64,000 nt of DNA from Bacillus sp. V5-8f (GCF_002863565.1 NZ_PGUW01000006.1:1-64000); one strand, 5' to 3'; counted from the first letter of the stretch, positions 53,407 to 62,803 are shown. Notes: generated by a model not told the origin, from the sequence alone. Made by a program: numbers and translations.

Positions 53407-54434
53407 TACCGATTTGCATGATTTGCTTGTCTTCTCTTGGCTAAATCTTTTCGTTCCCACACCCGTAAATGGGGGGTAGGGTCAAAGCTCCATTCTATGA
53501 AGCCGTTATCTTTATACATTCCATAATGTAAATGAGGAGGGAATTTGCCCGAGGTTCCGGGTGGACCGTATCCTGTACTGCCCACACCGCCAATTACCAT
53601 ACCGGGCTCAACAATCTGCCCAACTTTCAGGCCGCCTTTAAACCCGCTAAGATGGGCAAAATAATGGTACGTATTGTTGATATCACGGATACCGACTCTC
53701 CAGCCACCGTATTTATTCCATCCTTTCATTTCAATGATTCCATAGCATGTGGATCTGACCGGCAAGCCGTAATCAGCAAAAATATCTGTGCCCTCGTGGA
53801 TGCGTCTTCCACCCCAGCCTCTGCCTGCACCCCATGTACTTCGGTAGCTGTAATGTGTACGTACCGGGACAGGGAAGGCCTTTTCCTGGAGGTCAATGCG
53901 GCCATACTTTTTAAATAGCACGGCATTTCCCATGATGATTCCGACCGCTTTATCCCGTTTATAATATTTCCATAAGGCAATCCGGAAATTATCTTCATCA
54001 GCCCCGTAAGCTAAGATATGGTTGGCCACTGAGTAAAGGACATCTTCATCATTATTTACATCTGCTTTGCCGTCACCGTTCCCATCCTGTCCAATTCCTT
54101 CGAAGAAGCTGATAGATAGAGGATTATTGTCGCTTTTGTTTGGATTCATGATTCCGCTCCATAATTCGGGCGGGACATAAATTCCAATAGCGCCTTTGGC
54201 TTTTTCTAAATCTCTTCGGGAGTTTCTGAGGCTATGTTCATACTGGTCGATGGCAGCCATATAATACCAAGGAATTTGCATGGCTGTTTCTATATTTTTA
54301 TACAAGATCATCCTTTTGGCTAAACGAGCTTCTTCCGTCATTTCCGGTTGGCCATTTACGGCGGCTGCTGCGATTTGGCAGGATCCGCATATTAAAAAGA
54401 ATATCATTAATGAGAGGATCCATTTTAATAACAC
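53406..54434 (-). CDS. lytH: sporulation L-Ala-D-Glu endopeptidase LytH (YunA)
   Basis: A 342-residue exported M23 metallopeptidase. The signal peptide covers about residues 1-25 (WILSLMIFFLICGSCQIAAA). A lysozyme-like helical region (about 35-180) precedes the M23 domain, whose zinc ligands are His213 and Asp217 (HEGTD) and His303 of HLH, with His261 also conserved. In B. subtilis LytH trims side chains of cortex peptidoglycan to single L-alanine late in sporulation. The start is GTG at 54434 with AAAGGAGG upstream. It converges on yunB. Confidence 0.93.
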   Translation of the reverse strand: MLLKWILSLMIFFLICGSCQIAAAAVNGQPEMTEEARLAKRMILYKNIETAMQIPWYYMAAIDQYEHSLRNSRRDLEKAKGAIGIYVPPELWSGIMNPNKSDNNPLSISFFEGIGQDGNGDGKADVNNDEDVLYSVANHILAYGADEDNFRIALWKYYKRDKAVGIIMGNAVLFKKYGRIDLQEKAFPVPVRTHYSYRSTWGAGRGWGGRRIHEGTDIFADYGLPVRSTCYGIIEMKGWNKYGGWRVGIRDINNTYHYFAHLSGFKGGLKVGQIVEPGMVIGGVGSTGYGPPGTSGKFPPHLHYGMYKDNGFIEWSFDPTPHLRVWERKDLAKRRQANHANR

Positions 54435-54617
54435 GTGAGGTCCTCCTTTCTTGCGTATTGTGATGGAATTAGTTTGCTAAGATAGAGACAAAATAATGAA
54501 ATTAAATAATGGTAATAAGCCCTGAAACTTGTCTGGATATAATTTATTATGATAAAGTGACTACAGAAACCGAATACATACCTGAGTTTAAAATACAGAA
54601 ATGGAGTGACTGCTTCC

Positions 54618-55535
54618 ATGAGTACAAAAGAAGAGCATGTTCGGAAACCGGAATGGTTAAAAATAAAATTAAATACTAATGAAAATTATACTGGTTTAAA
54701 AAAAATGATGCGCGAGCAGAATTTACATACTGTATGTGAGGAAGCAAAATGCCCAAACATTCACGAATGCTGGGCTGTGAGAAGAACAGCCACTTTCATG
54801 ATTCTTGGTGATATTTGTACGCGTGCATGCCGTTTTTGTGCCGTCAAGACAGGCCTTCCAACTGAATTAGACTTGGCAGAGCCGGAACGCGTAGCTGACT
54901 CTGTATTTGCAATGAATCTGAAACATGCGGTTATTACAGCGGTAGCCCGAGATGACTTAAAGGATGGCGGAAGTGGAGTCTTTGCTGAAACAGTCAGGGC
55001 CATTCGCAGGAAAAATCCTTTCACTACCATTGAAGTGCTTCCATCTGATATGGGTGGAGTATACGAAAACCTGAAAACGCTTATGGATGCAAAGCCGGAT
55101 ATTCTCAACCATAACATCGAGACCGTAAGGCGATTGTCGGACCGGGTGCGTGCTAGAGCAAAATACAACCGTTCATTGGAGTTATTATTGCGTGCAAAAG
55201 AAATGTATCCTGAAATTCCCACAAAATCGAGCTTAATGATCGGCCTAGGGGAAACAAAGGAAGAAATCATCGAAACCATGGAAGATCTGCGTACCCATAA
55301 GGTTGATATTATGACAATTGGCCAGTATCTACAGCCCACTAAAAAACATTTGAAAGTACAGAAATATTACAGCCCTGAGGAATTCGCAGAGCTGAAAGAG
55401 ATTGCGCTTTCAAAAGGATTCAGCCACTGCGAGGCTGGACCTCTGGTACGTTCTTCTTATCATGCTGACGAGCAGGTAAATGCAGCTGCAAAGCAATTGC
55501 ACCATCAAGGGGAAAAAGTTCTGGAAGCCAATTAA
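54618..55535 (+). CDS. lipA: lipoyl synthase LipA
   Basis: A 305-residue radical SAM enzyme that inserts two sulfur atoms into octanoyl groups on carrier proteins such as GcvH. The radical SAM cluster is bound by Cys67, Cys71 and Cys74 (CTRACRFC), and the auxiliary, sacrificed cluster by Cys40, Cys45 and Cys51. The conserved C-terminal Ser is in [10 protein letters not shown]. The ATG at 54618 has GGAG about 11 bases upstream. It depends on Fe-S supply from SufCDSUB encoded nearby. It is monocistronic. Confidence 0.98.
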   Translation: MSTKEEHVRKPEWLKIKLNTNENYTGLKKMMREQNLHTVCEEAKCPNIHECWAVRRTATFMILGDICTRACRFCAVKTGLPTELDLAEPERVADSVFAMNLKHAVITAVARDDLKDGGSGVFAETVRAIRRKNPFTTIEVLPSDMGGVYENLKTLMDAKPDILNHNIETVRRLSDRVRARAKYNRSLELLLRAKEMYPEIPTKSSLMIGLGETKEEIIETMEDLRTHKVDIMTIGQYLQPTKKHLKVQKYYSPEEFAELKEIALSKGFSHCEAGPLVRSSYHADEQVNAAAKQLHHQGEKVLEAN

Positions 55536-55553
55536 CCGGAAACTAGGTGAAGT

Positions 55554-55586
55554 CAAAAAAGTGCCGATTTACGGCACTTTCTTTTT
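55554..55586. terminator. bidirectional terminator between lipA and the lipoprotein gene
   Basis: AAAGTGCCG pairs with CGGCACTTT (9 bp, 5-base loop) with CTTTTTG on the plus strand and TTTTTTGAC on the minus strand. Confidence 0.88.
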
Positions 55587-55652
55587 GTCTTAGTATTCAT
55601 TTATTATGGTGCACCCGCTCGAAGGGCTTGTGCTCCATAACTAACATCCGAG

Positions 55653-56244
55653 TTACCTTTGACTTTCATTTTGGAAACTGTCTTCCTGGTTTCCCTGAGG
55701 GGATTTTTGCATTTGCTTTATTGTTTTATCAAGGGCATATTCGATGTCGCGGCTGCGAGTGTCAAGGGTGGCATAATTTTCAATGTTTTGTCTCAACGCC
55801 ATATTGTCGCTGACATATACGTGATAATACCGTGGTACGGTGGACAAGGCTGTTCGTTTTACCTGTTCTGCAGTGTAATTTCGGTTTTTAGAGTCTGTAT
55901 CATATACAATTAAAAACTTCTTCGTCTGTTACAAGAGTGGAAACATCATTTACATCCGGGATTTGCTGACTCAGTCGTGAAATGATGTCGGCCAACTGCT
56001 CTCGGTCAATGCTTGGAGTAATGTCTGTATTGTCATTTTCGCCTGTCGTATTATTTACCCTGGTAAAGCCAAAATCATCTCTATCCTGTTCGCTGCGATC
56101 ATCCTCATTATAATACTGCGTAGAAACATTCATCCTGGGGTTGGTGTTATTATTCAATCCGCTGCCCCGATCCTTGCCGTCCGCACCACACCCGCTTAGA
56201 ACCACTAAAGAAGCAACTGCTAGTGTCAATAATGATTTTTGCAA
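55653..56244 (-). pseudogene. YhcN/YlaJ-type sporulation lipoprotein, frameshifted
   Basis: Two reading frames together form one lipoprotein. The 5' part (56244 to about 55912, TTG start behind GGGGGTG) has a signal peptide with lipobox VLSGC (Cys19) and continues to LVTDEEV. There a run of five T (plus-strand A at 55912-55916) shifts the frame, and a TGA follows within a few codons. In the other frame the protein continues as LIVYDTDSKNRNYTAEQVKR and then ALSTVPRYYHVYVSDN to a normal end, giving about 196 residues when one T is removed. It resembles the YhcN/YlaJ lipoproteins, where B. subtilis has yutC. It may be a true mutation or a sequencing error. Confidence 0.8.
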
Positions 56245-56361
56245 TATATTACACCCCCATTATCTATGATGAACCAATAATAAAAATTTCCGGCTTAGAA
56301 ATTCATGGGGAATGAGTTATAATTTAAGATAATGGCTATTGCATGTTGTGAGGTGAAAACA

Positions 56362-56637
56362 TTGATAAACATTAATAATATTTCCTATGAACTATCAAAG
56401 GATTACAGGGACGGCTTTAAAGAAGATGCATTTCGTGCGCGGTACAGTGAGATATTAACGAAATACGATTATATAGTTGGTGATTGGGGATATGGCCAGC
56501 TAAGGCTGCGGGGTTTTTTTGACGACAATAACCAAAAAGCTACCTTTGATACAAAAATAAGCACGTTAAGTGAGTATTTGTATGAATACTGTAATTTTGG
56601 GTGTCCTTATTTTGTTGTGAAAAAGGTAAAAAAATAA
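56362..56637 (+). CDS. yutD: DUF1027 family protein YutD
   Basis: A 91-residue protein of the YutD family. The block YDYIVGDWGYGQLRLRGFFDD and the C-terminal YEYCNFGCPYFVVKKV are nearly those of B. subtilis YutD. It is small, soluble and of unknown function. The TTG at 56362 is preferred because GAGGTGA lies about 6-7 bases upstream and the protein then matches the family length; ten further in-frame codons upstream have no site. Confidence 0.9.
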   Translation: MININNISYELSKDYRDGFKEDAFRARYSEILTKYDYIVGDWGYGQLRLRGFFDDNNQKATFDTKISTLSEYLYEYCNFGCPYFVVKKVKK

Positions 56638-56663
56638 TCAAGAGCCGGTGGTTTCCGGCCCTT
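56629..56663 (-). terminator. terminator of the hydrophilic-protein gene
   Basis: A 9-bp stem with one G-U (AAGAGCCGG at 56640-56648 with CCGGCCCTT at 56655-56663) is followed on the minus strand by ATTATTTTTTT, which lies inside the end of convergent yutD. Confidence 0.75.
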
Positions 56664-56670
56664 GGTTGTC

Positions 56671-56964
56671 TTAGCTTTGATTATCCGTCTGCGTATAGGG
56701 CGGCTGCTCATCAGAGGCGGGATCGTCGTGTACAGGATGTGCCCCGACGTATATTCGTGGCGTATTTTCATGCAGGGATTTATTTTCATAATTAAAAGCA
56801 CTATATTGCCTCTGTCCTTTTCTCCAAGTCCCGCTTTTATTTTCCACCGGCTGGGTTTCTCCTCTAGGAGCACCATAAGGCCCCTCCGGAAACTCTTCCG
56901 GAATTAAATAATTCCTCTGTTTTTCCACATTCCCAAAATCGTTATAATGTTCTTTCCCTTCCAT
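56671..56964 (-). CDS. conserved hydrophilic protein of unknown function
   Basis: A 97-residue protein opening MEGKEHYNDFGNVEKQRNYL. It is highly polar, Pro/Glu/Tyr-rich (EEFPEGPYGAPRGE) and probably largely unfolded, with no Cys and no membrane segment. Similar proteins occur in other Bacillus genomes at this locus as I recall them, often called only cytosolic protein. AAGGGTGAT stands before the ATG at 56964. The function is unknown; a sporulation link is possible by neighbourhood only. Confidence 0.72.
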   Translation of the reverse strand: MEGKEHYNDFGNVEKQRNYLIPEEFPEGPYGAPRGETQPVENKSGTWRKGQRQYSAFNYENKSLHENTPRIYVGAHPVHDDPASDEQPPYTQTDNQS

Positions 56965-57030
56965 TGGTATCACCCTTTTGTTTGAACGGTGAGAGCGTCC
57001 TTTTTTAAAGGGTACCCGGTCGCAGTAAAA

Positions 57031-57297
57031 TTACACTACTTCATACAAAAAAGACCGTAGTTCATCCGCTTCCTCGTCTGAAAGCTGAAAGGCATACTCG
57101 ATGTATCCTTCCTCTTCCAGATCATCATGGCCAATGATGGCAAAACGATTGCTCTGCATATCGAGTACCAGCTTTTTTCCGTAAAATCGGTCAGTAGCAA
57201 CTACTGCCAAATCGAACCGTGATTTTTCTCCCATAAAACTTACAAAACGTGTTTTTGAATCGACGATATCATTATATAAAAAAAAACGTTCTTCCAA
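57031..57297 (-). CDS. DUF3055 family protein
   Basis: An 88-residue protein (from TTG at 57297) with the family blocks RFFLYNDIVDSKTRFVSFMG and KKLVLDMQSNRFAIIGHDDL. I assign it to DUF3055, a small Bacillales family of unknown function. AAAGGAGAGGGG precedes the TTG, and the 18 codons upstream in frame are not needed. It reads toward the hydrophilic-protein gene, 66 bases away, and may share its transcript. Confidence 0.8.
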   Translation of the reverse strand: MEERFFLYNDIVDSKTRFVSFMGEKSRFDLAVVATDRFYGKKLVLDMQSNRFAIIGHDDLEEEGYIEYAFQLSDEEADELRSFLYEVV

Positions 57298-57518
57298 CTT
57301 AATTCCCCTCTCCTTTAATCCCTGAATTAACGTATCACCTGTTCTAATCATAACAAAAAAGAGAAAACGGAGGAAAAAGAATTCAACATGGGCGTCATTG
57401 AGAATGTAGGGGAAACTATGTTATGATCGAATTATATTGTGTTTTAACATATGTGATGACACGGGAAAATAAATTCAGTTATTTTAAAATGGCGTCAAAC
57501 AGAAAGGATCTGGGGACC

Positions 57519-57956
57519 ATGTATTTTGTAGACCGACAAAGGATAGAACATATTCTACTTTTTCTTGAAAAGCAAATTAGCCTCTTTGAAAGCACAACTA
57601 CTTGGGATACAGACATCGCCAAGGCAGCTTTGGAGAGAATCATCCAGACTTCCATCGACTCGGTTCTTGATGTAGGAAATGCGATGATCGACGGTTTTAT
57701 TATGCGCGATCCCGGAAGCTTTGAGGATATTGTAGATATTTTGCTTGATGAAAGAGTAATTGATGTTCATGCAGCAGGCGGGTTTAAGAAGGCCCTGGCA
57801 CTAAGAAAAATGCTCGTACAGGAATATGCAGACCTTTCACACGAAGATTTGCTGAATATTTACACTGAAAACTTGAAAGCCCTTAAGGCATATCCAGATT
57901 CGGTACGTACTTACATAACAAATGAATTAGGTCCGGTTTCAGCCTTTAAAAACTGA
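57519..57956 (+). CDS. yutE: HepT-like/DUF86 family protein YutE
   Basis: A 145-residue helical protein of the DUF86 (HepT-like) family, the length of B. subtilis YutE. Helices RIEHILLFLEKQISLFES and ALERIIQTSIDSVLDVGNAM are typical. The RX4-6HXY RNase motif of the HepT toxin is not present, and no MntA-like nucleotidyltransferase gene adjoins, so a toxin-antitoxin role is unlikely. AAAGGATCTGGGG precedes the ATG at 57519; 32 in-frame codons upstream are discarded. It lies 45 bases before yutF. Confidence 0.87.
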   Translation: MYFVDRQRIEHILLFLEKQISLFESTTTWDTDIAKAALERIIQTSIDSVLDVGNAMIDGFIMRDPGSFEDIVDILLDERVIDVHAAGGFKKALALRKMLVQEYADLSHEDLLNIYTENLKALKAYPDSVRTYITNELGPVSAFKN

Positions 57957-58001
57957 ACCGGCGCCAGCAAATGAATAAAAGCAGTATTAGGAGTGAACAA
58001 A

Positions 58002-58769
58002 ATGAAACAGTATAAAGGTTATTTAATCGATTTAGACGGCACCATGTACCGTGGAACGGAAAAAATTCAGGAAGCCGGCGACTTTGTACACGAGTTGAAA
58101 AAGAGGGGAATTCCGTACCTGTTTGTAACGAACAATTCCTCAAGAACACCGGGGCAGGTTGCTCAAAAGCTCCGGGACTTTGATATCCCGACCGAGGATG
58201 AACAGGTATTTACGACGAGCATGGCGACTGCCAACTTTATTGCGGAACGCAAGCAAAACGCGTCTGTTTATGTGATTGGCGAAGAAGGGATCATCCAAGC
58301 CCTTGAGGAAAAGGGGATGGCCTTGAATGATGAAAACCCTGATTTTGTAGTGATGGGAATTGACCGTAGCGTGAATTATGAGAAATTTGCAAAGGCATGC
58401 CTTGCAGTCCGTAACGGTGCCACTTTCATTTCAACGAATGGCGATATTGCACTGCCGACTGAACGGGGACTGCTTCCCGGAAATGGATCATTGACTTCGG
58501 TTGTCGCAGTTTCGACAAAGGTCCAGCCGATTTTTATAGGGAAACCGGAATCAATTATCGTTGAACAAGCACTGAAAGTCCTGGGAGTGCCGAAAGAAGA
58601 CACAATCATGGTTGGTGATAATTATGATACGGACATCCTCGCTGGTATAAATGCAGGTATGGATACGCTGTTGGTACATACCGGGGTAACCACAAGAGAA
58701 CATCTTCAAAACTATAATGAACAGCCAACCTACACAATCGATTCCTTAGATGAATGGAAGTTTGAATAA
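58002..58769 (+). CDS. yutF: HAD-superfamily phosphatase YutF
   Basis: A 255-residue HAD hydrolase of the NagD/p-nitrophenyl phosphatase type. The nucleophile and general acid are Asp10 and Asp12 (LIDLDGTMYRG); motif II is FVTNNSSRT, and motif IV is IMVGDNYDTDILAG near residue 205, with the C2-type cap between. AGGAGTGA stands before the ATG at 58002; a GTG three codons earlier is possible. The physiological substrate is unknown; a metabolite repair phosphatase is likely. Confidence 0.93.
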   Translation: MKQYKGYLIDLDGTMYRGTEKIQEAGDFVHELKKRGIPYLFVTNNSSRTPGQVAQKLRDFDIPTEDEQVFTTSMATANFIAERKQNASVYVIGEEGIIQALEEKGMALNDENPDFVVMGIDRSVNYEKFAKACLAVRNGATFISTNGDIALPTERGLLPGNGSLTSVVAVSTKVQPIFIGKPESIIVEQALKVLGVPKEDTIMVGDNYDTDILAGINAGMDTLLVHTGVTTREHLQNYNEQPTYTIDSLDEWKFE

Positions 58770-58773
58770 GAAG

Positions 58774-58823
58774 AAAAGACCTTTTCCGCAGGCCATTTTA
58801 GCTGCGGGAATGGTCTTTTTTTG
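58774..58823 (+). terminator. terminator of yutF
   Basis: AAAGACC...TTCCGCAG pairs with CTGCGGGAA...GGTCTTT (two helices with small internal loops), followed by TTTTTTT. It can act on both strands, between the convergent genes yutF and yutG. Confidence 0.85.
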
Positions 58824-58840
58824 AAAATCCACGAGTAGAT

Positions 58841-59338
58841 TTATTCTGCATTTTTAACTCGGTGTGCTAGCCTGCTAGAAGCAGCTGCCGCAATTGCTCC
58901 TACGATATCATCCAAAAATGTATGCACCATCCCGGTACTTTTGTCGTTTAAATATTTAAGGATTCCGGGTTTTTGTTTATCAATGTATCCATAATTTGTG
59001 AATCCGATGGAACCATAGACGTTCACGATTGAAAAGGCCAGGATTTCATCGACTCCGTACAATCCTTCATCCACTTGGATTATGGTTTGCAAGGGCTCTT
59101 CTAGCATCCTTTTTTCTGCCAGCATATCAAGTTGTATACCAGTTATGATTGCGTTTTGTACCTCACGTTTGGATAATACCCTCTCAACATTATGGATACA
59201 GTCTTCCATCTTCAGGTCATCATGGTAGTTCCTTTGTAAATACATCACTAAATCTGCAATATCCTGTACGGTTACTCCTCTTTCCCCTAACCATTTCCTG
59301 GCTGTCTGTTCGGTTGGATTTACGTTTTTTTCTTCCAT
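58841..59338 (-). CDS. yutG: phosphatidylglycerophosphatase A family protein YutG
   Basis: A 165-residue PgpA-family protein. The C-terminal half has VDEGLYGVDEILAFSIVNVYGSIG and TFLDDIVGAIAAAASSRL, where acidic residues of the family active site lie. It lacks strong membrane helices, as do Bacillus YutG and YpjQ, which are shorter than E. coli PgpA. PgpA dephosphorylates phosphatidylglycerophosphate to phosphatidylglycerol, the substrate of LtaS encoded at 13.6 kb; whether this protein does so is unproved. AAAGGTGAT precedes the ATG. Confidence 0.88.
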   Translation of the reverse strand: MEEKNVNPTEQTARKWLGERGVTVQDIADLVMYLQRNYHDDLKMEDCIHNVERVLSKREVQNAIITGIQLDMLAEKRMLEEPLQTIIQVDEGLYGVDEILAFSIVNVYGSIGFTNYGYIDKQKPGILKYLNDKSTGMVHTFLDDIVGAIAAAASSRLAHRVKNAE

Positions 59339-59531
59339 ATGATCACCTTTCTTAATATTTCTATGGTTTTAAGTCTATACCCTATAATGGTCCTGAGCGA
59401 ACAAACCATGGTAATGAAATGTTTATTCAAAGGACCAATATTTATTCAGATGTTGACGCTGCCATCATATATATAGGTCATAGAGTATCCAATTAGAAGT
59501 ACTTTACACGTTGTGAAAGCAGGTGCTTTTT

Positions 59532-60533
59532 ATGATTGAAGATATCATTAATGAAAATTATGGGATTCATGTAGAGAGGGAAGAAACTGTAGGGCGCTAC
59601 CCTTCCTTTCTTTCGGGGAATGTATTATATACTATTATTCCGCTGGAAAAATTGGAACAGGAAGAATTGGTAGAACGGCTAAATATGTCTGAGCACCTGA
59701 AACAACAAGGGGATCGTTATGTTTCTGATTTTGTGCTCGCAAAGCATCAGAGCTATATTTCTGAAGCGGATGGGCAACCGTTCCTGCTGCTTGCGAATAC
59801 AGTGCTTGCGAAAGGAAGAGATCAAGGTCTTGGGCGAAAGCTGGCAAAATTTCATGCACGTGCCAGATCTATCACTCAGCCCATTAAAAAATGCTCGAGG
59901 ATTGGAAATTGGAAAACTCTCTGGGAACAAAGAGTCGACCAACTTGAAAAGATTTGGGGAGAGAAACTTCAATCTCAACCGACCAATGAATTTGAGAAGC
60001 AGTTTGTAGAGACGTTCCCTTATTATCTGGCCCTTGGAGAAAGCGCCATCCAATACGTGGTGGACACTGAAATTGATGAAACCCCTGAGGCCATTGATGC
60101 GGGTACTGTATGCTACGAACGATTTACGAAAGACACGTGGACCGGAAAATATTGCATCAAAAATCCTTTTGATTGGATTTTTGACCATTCAAGCAGGGAT
60201 ATGGCCGAGTGGTCAAGGCATAATTATTTCAATAACCTTCAAACATACCAGCCTGCACTGCAGCAATTCTTCAGCGATTATCAAACACTCAACCCGCTTA
60301 GCGCCTTTTCAGCGAGACTTCTCTATGCCCGGCTCATTTTTCCAATCCACTATTACGAAACGATAGAGGAATATTATAGCGCACCATCCGAGGCTCGTTC
60401 CCATCAACTTGAAGACCAACTGATGCTCTTTACCGAAAGAAGTGTCCATTATGAAGAATTCTTGCGGCACTTTTATGAAATGGTACGCTTGCCGGTAAAG
60501 CAAATGAAATTGCCTTTATTGACTTGGCTTTAG
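59532..60533 (+). CDS. yutH: spore coat-associated protein YutH
   Basis: A 333-residue protein of the CotS/YutH kinase-like family (aminoglycoside phosphotransferase fold). The region GRKLAKFHARAR resembles the helix after the kinase lobe, and VCYERFTKDTWTG...NPFDWIFDHSSRDMAEWSRH covers the catalytic-loop region; the usual HxD is changed, so kinase activity is doubtful. The start ATG 59532 follows AGGTG; a GTG three codons earlier is possible. YutH is a coat-associated protein in B. subtilis, and the yutH-hom neighbourhood is conserved apart from two genes. Confidence 0.88.
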   Translation: MIEDIINENYGIHVEREETVGRYPSFLSGNVLYTIIPLEKLEQEELVERLNMSEHLKQQGDRYVSDFVLAKHQSYISEADGQPFLLLANTVLAKGRDQGLGRKLAKFHARARSITQPIKKCSRIGNWKTLWEQRVDQLEKIWGEKLQSQPTNEFEKQFVETFPYYLALGESAIQYVVDTEIDETPEAIDAGTVCYERFTKDTWTGKYCIKNPFDWIFDHSSRDMAEWSRHNYFNNLQTYQPALQQFFSDYQTLNPLSAFSARLLYARLIFPIHYYETIEEYYSAPSEARSHQLEDQLMLFTERSVHYEEFLRHFYEMVRLPVKQMKLPLLTWL

Positions 60534-60662
60534 AAAATTCACGGCGTTTATTATGTAAAGATTAATACTTTTTTATCAATTTTATTTCCTTCATTCAATC
60601 CCGGAAATTCCTATGTTATGATAAAAATATCTTTTATGGAATACATAGGAAGGAGGAAAAGA

Positions 60663-61652
60663 ATGGCGAAAAAGTATGTGTATATTACAAGAAAACTTGC
60701 TCCCGAAACTATAGAGAAGCTAAGGGAACAGTTTGAGGTCAAGATGTGGGATTCTGAAGACCAACCTGTTCCCAGAGAGATTCTTCTTGAGGAAGCAAAG
60801 AGTGCGGACGCACTTTTGACAATGCTGACAGATCGGGTTGACACGGAACTTCTTTCGAAGGCTGAGAACCTAAGCGTAGTCGCCAATATGGCCGTCGGAT
60901 TTGACAATGTCGATATAGATGCCGCTTCTGAAAGAGGGATAGCCGTATGCAATACGCCAGATGTATTAACCGACACGACAGCTGATTTAACCTTTGGGCT
61001 ATTAATTGCAACGGCCCGCCGCTTAGTGGAATCCTCGGAAGCGGTGAAAAACGGGGAATGGAAAAGCTGGAGCCCATTTTTCTTTGCTGGACACGATATC
61101 CACCATAAAACGATTGGCATAGCGGGCATGGGCAAGATCGGAGAAGCCGTTGCCAAACGTGCTGCCGGCTTTGACATGGAAATCCTCTATCATAACAGAT
61201 CAAGAAAACCTGAAGCAGAAAGCAGGATTGGGGCGGTATATTGTGACTTCGAAGAGCTGCTGGAGCGATCCGATTTTGTCGTCTCTCTTATCCCATTGTC
61301 TAATGAAACACACCGGCTTTTTAATGCGGAAGCGTTCAAGAGAATGAAAGAATCAGGCATCTTTATCAATGCCTCACGAGGTGCTGTCGTTGATGAGCAG
61401 GCATTATATAACGCATTGGTTAACAAGGATATCGCGGGCGCCGGCCTCGATGTGTTCGAAAAGGAACCAATCAGCGCCAATCACCCGCTACTAACCTTAA
61501 AAAATGTCGTGGCGTTGCCTCACATTGGGAGTTCTAGCGCAGAAACGAGACTGGCCATGATGAATCTTTGCGCCAAAAATATAACCCTTATATTGAACGG
61601 GCAAAAGCCGCAAACACTAATAAATAAAACTTGGATATCCCAACATTCATAG
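60663..61652 (+). CDS. D-2-hydroxyacid dehydrogenase (glyoxylate/gluconate reductase type)
   Basis: A 329-residue NAD(P)-dependent D-2-hydroxyacid dehydrogenase. The dinucleotide motif GIAGMGKIG is at 152-160; the catalytic Arg239 (NASRGAVVDE), Glu268 (VFEKEP) and His287 (LPHIGSS) are in place. It resembles YvcT/GyaR proteins that reduce glyoxylate, hydroxypyruvate or 2-ketogluconate. It lacks the C-terminal ACT domain of SerA. AAGGAGG precedes the ATG at 60663. No substrate pathway is visible beside it. Confidence 0.9.
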   Translation: MAKKYVYITRKLAPETIEKLREQFEVKMWDSEDQPVPREILLEEAKSADALLTMLTDRVDTELLSKAENLSVVANMAVGFDNVDIDAASERGIAVCNTPDVLTDTTADLTFGLLIATARRLVESSEAVKNGEWKSWSPFFFAGHDIHHKTIGIAGMGKIGEAVAKRAAGFDMEILYHNRSRKPEAESRIGAVYCDFEELLERSDFVVSLIPLSNETHRLFNAEAFKRMKESGIFINASRGAVVDEQALYNALVNKDIAGAGLDVFEKEPISANHPLLTLKNVVALPHIGSSSAETRLAMMNLCAKNITLILNGQKPQTLINKTWISQHS

Positions 61653-61681
61653 AATCAACGCATGCATAGGAGAGGAAAACT

Positions 61682-62599
61682 TTGAAGAAACTGACAGGAA
61701 TAGTGGCAATATTGTTTTTACTGCTTACAAGCAGTATCTATAACAATGCTGAGGCAGCAACCTCCCAGCCGTCAAGTTGCCCAAAAAATAACTTTCAGGT
61801 TGTTCTGAAACAAAATACGGATGTTAAACAATCGCCTGCCCCCAAGTCGAAAACAGTGGGGTCAATCCCTAAAAACATTAAATACCCTGTAATATCACGT
61901 ACAGGCGGCTGGTACAAGATCTGCTATTCTAACAAAACAGCCTATATCCCAGCAACAAATGCGAAGGAAGTATATAGTGCACAAGAGGAGCAGCTGCTTA
62001 GCAAATTTAAAAACCGGCCACAAGTAAAACAAGTGCTTTCGGCTACAAATACAAAGATAACAGATATCAAAGTTACGATTAGAGCTTACGAATATAATTA
62101 TGGTGAATGGAGACGGGCTCTGCAACCAATGGCAGGTGTTATAGGCAAGAAGGGGTTTGCGGTGAGCAAAGCGGAAGGGGACGGCAAGTCACCGATGGGA
62201 ATTTATTCATTTGGAACTGCGTTTGGCACCGCGTCAAAACCAGCAGGGATGTCCTGGCCATATAGAAAATCCACAAAAAATGATTATTGGATTGATGCAC
62301 CTTCCTCGAAATATTACAATAAATGGTTTACATCAACAAGCAAGCCTTCAGTAAGCCATGAAATAATGTATCAGCCTTTATATAAATATGCTGCTGTGAT
62401 TAATTACAACACCAGCCCTATTGTTAAAGGAAAAGGCAGTGCCATTTTCCTGCATATCTGGCGGAGTTCAAGCAGCCCGACAGCTGGATGCGTTGCAACA
62501 CAGGAAAAGAATGTCGTCAGCATTTTAAAATGGCTGAACCAGAAAAGCAATCCACAGATTGTGATGGGGACTACTGATTATGTGAAAAATATAAAGTGA
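61682..62599 (+). CDS. secreted L,D-transpeptidase family protein with SH3-like domain
   Basis: A 305-residue exported protein. The signal peptide is about residues 1-25, ending NAEAA. Residues about 35-95 form an SH3b-like wall-binding segment (VVLKQNTDVKQSPAPKSKTVG). The C-terminal part has a YkuD-type catalytic motif: His258 (FLHIW) and Cys270 in SPTAGCVATQ. Such enzymes crosslink peptidoglycan stems or resemble YafK/ErfK; the SH3-plus-catalytic layout favours a wall enzyme. The start is TTG at 61682, with GGAGAGG upstream. It follows the dehydrogenase gene by 29 bases, possibly on one transcript. Confidence 0.85.
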   Translation: MKKLTGIVAILFLLLTSSIYNNAEAATSQPSSCPKNNFQVVLKQNTDVKQSPAPKSKTVGSIPKNIKYPVISRTGGWYKICYSNKTAYIPATNAKEVYSAQEEQLLSKFKNRPQVKQVLSATNTKITDIKVTIRAYEYNYGEWRRALQPMAGVIGKKGFAVSKAEGDGKSPMGIYSFGTAFGTASKPAGMSWPYRKSTKNDYWIDAPSSKYYNKWFTSTSKPSVSHEIMYQPLYKYAAVINYNTSPIVKGKGSAIFLHIWRSSSSPTAGCVATQEKNVVSILKWLNQKSNPQIVMGTTDYVKNIK

Positions 62600-62609
62600 T
62601 AAAAACCAT

Positions 62610-62641
62610 GCTTTTCCTGAACAGGAGGAGCATTTTATTTT
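62610..62641 (+). terminator. terminator after the L,D-transpeptidase gene
   Basis: GCTTTTCC and GGAGGAGC can pair with G-U pairs (8-10 bp), followed by ATTTTATTTTG. Confidence 0.55.
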
Positions 62642-62717
62642 GAAATCACAAAAATATTATTTATTGCTATACCAAGTGTTTAAACGTTTTCATTGTCGTT
62701 CTTTTCTGTTCTGACTA

Positions 62718-62746
62718 TTGCAAAAAAACGAAATAAAACCTATAAT
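62718..62746 (+). promoter_or_regulatory. promoter of hom
   Basis: TTGCAA (62718-62723), a 17-base spacer and TATAAT (62741-62746), 57 bases before the hom start. I saw no riboswitch or T-box between them. Confidence 0.75.
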
Positions 62747-62803
62747 GTCTACTATGAAAATACAAGTGTTTCTGTAGAGAAAACAAAAACAAGGGGGATC
62801 GAT

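Noticed and set aside
57519-57956. HepT-type toxin of a toxin-antitoxin pair
   Set aside because: The RX4-6HXY RNase motif is missing and no nucleotidyltransferase antitoxin gene is adjacent; the conserved yutDEF neighbourhood explains the gene.
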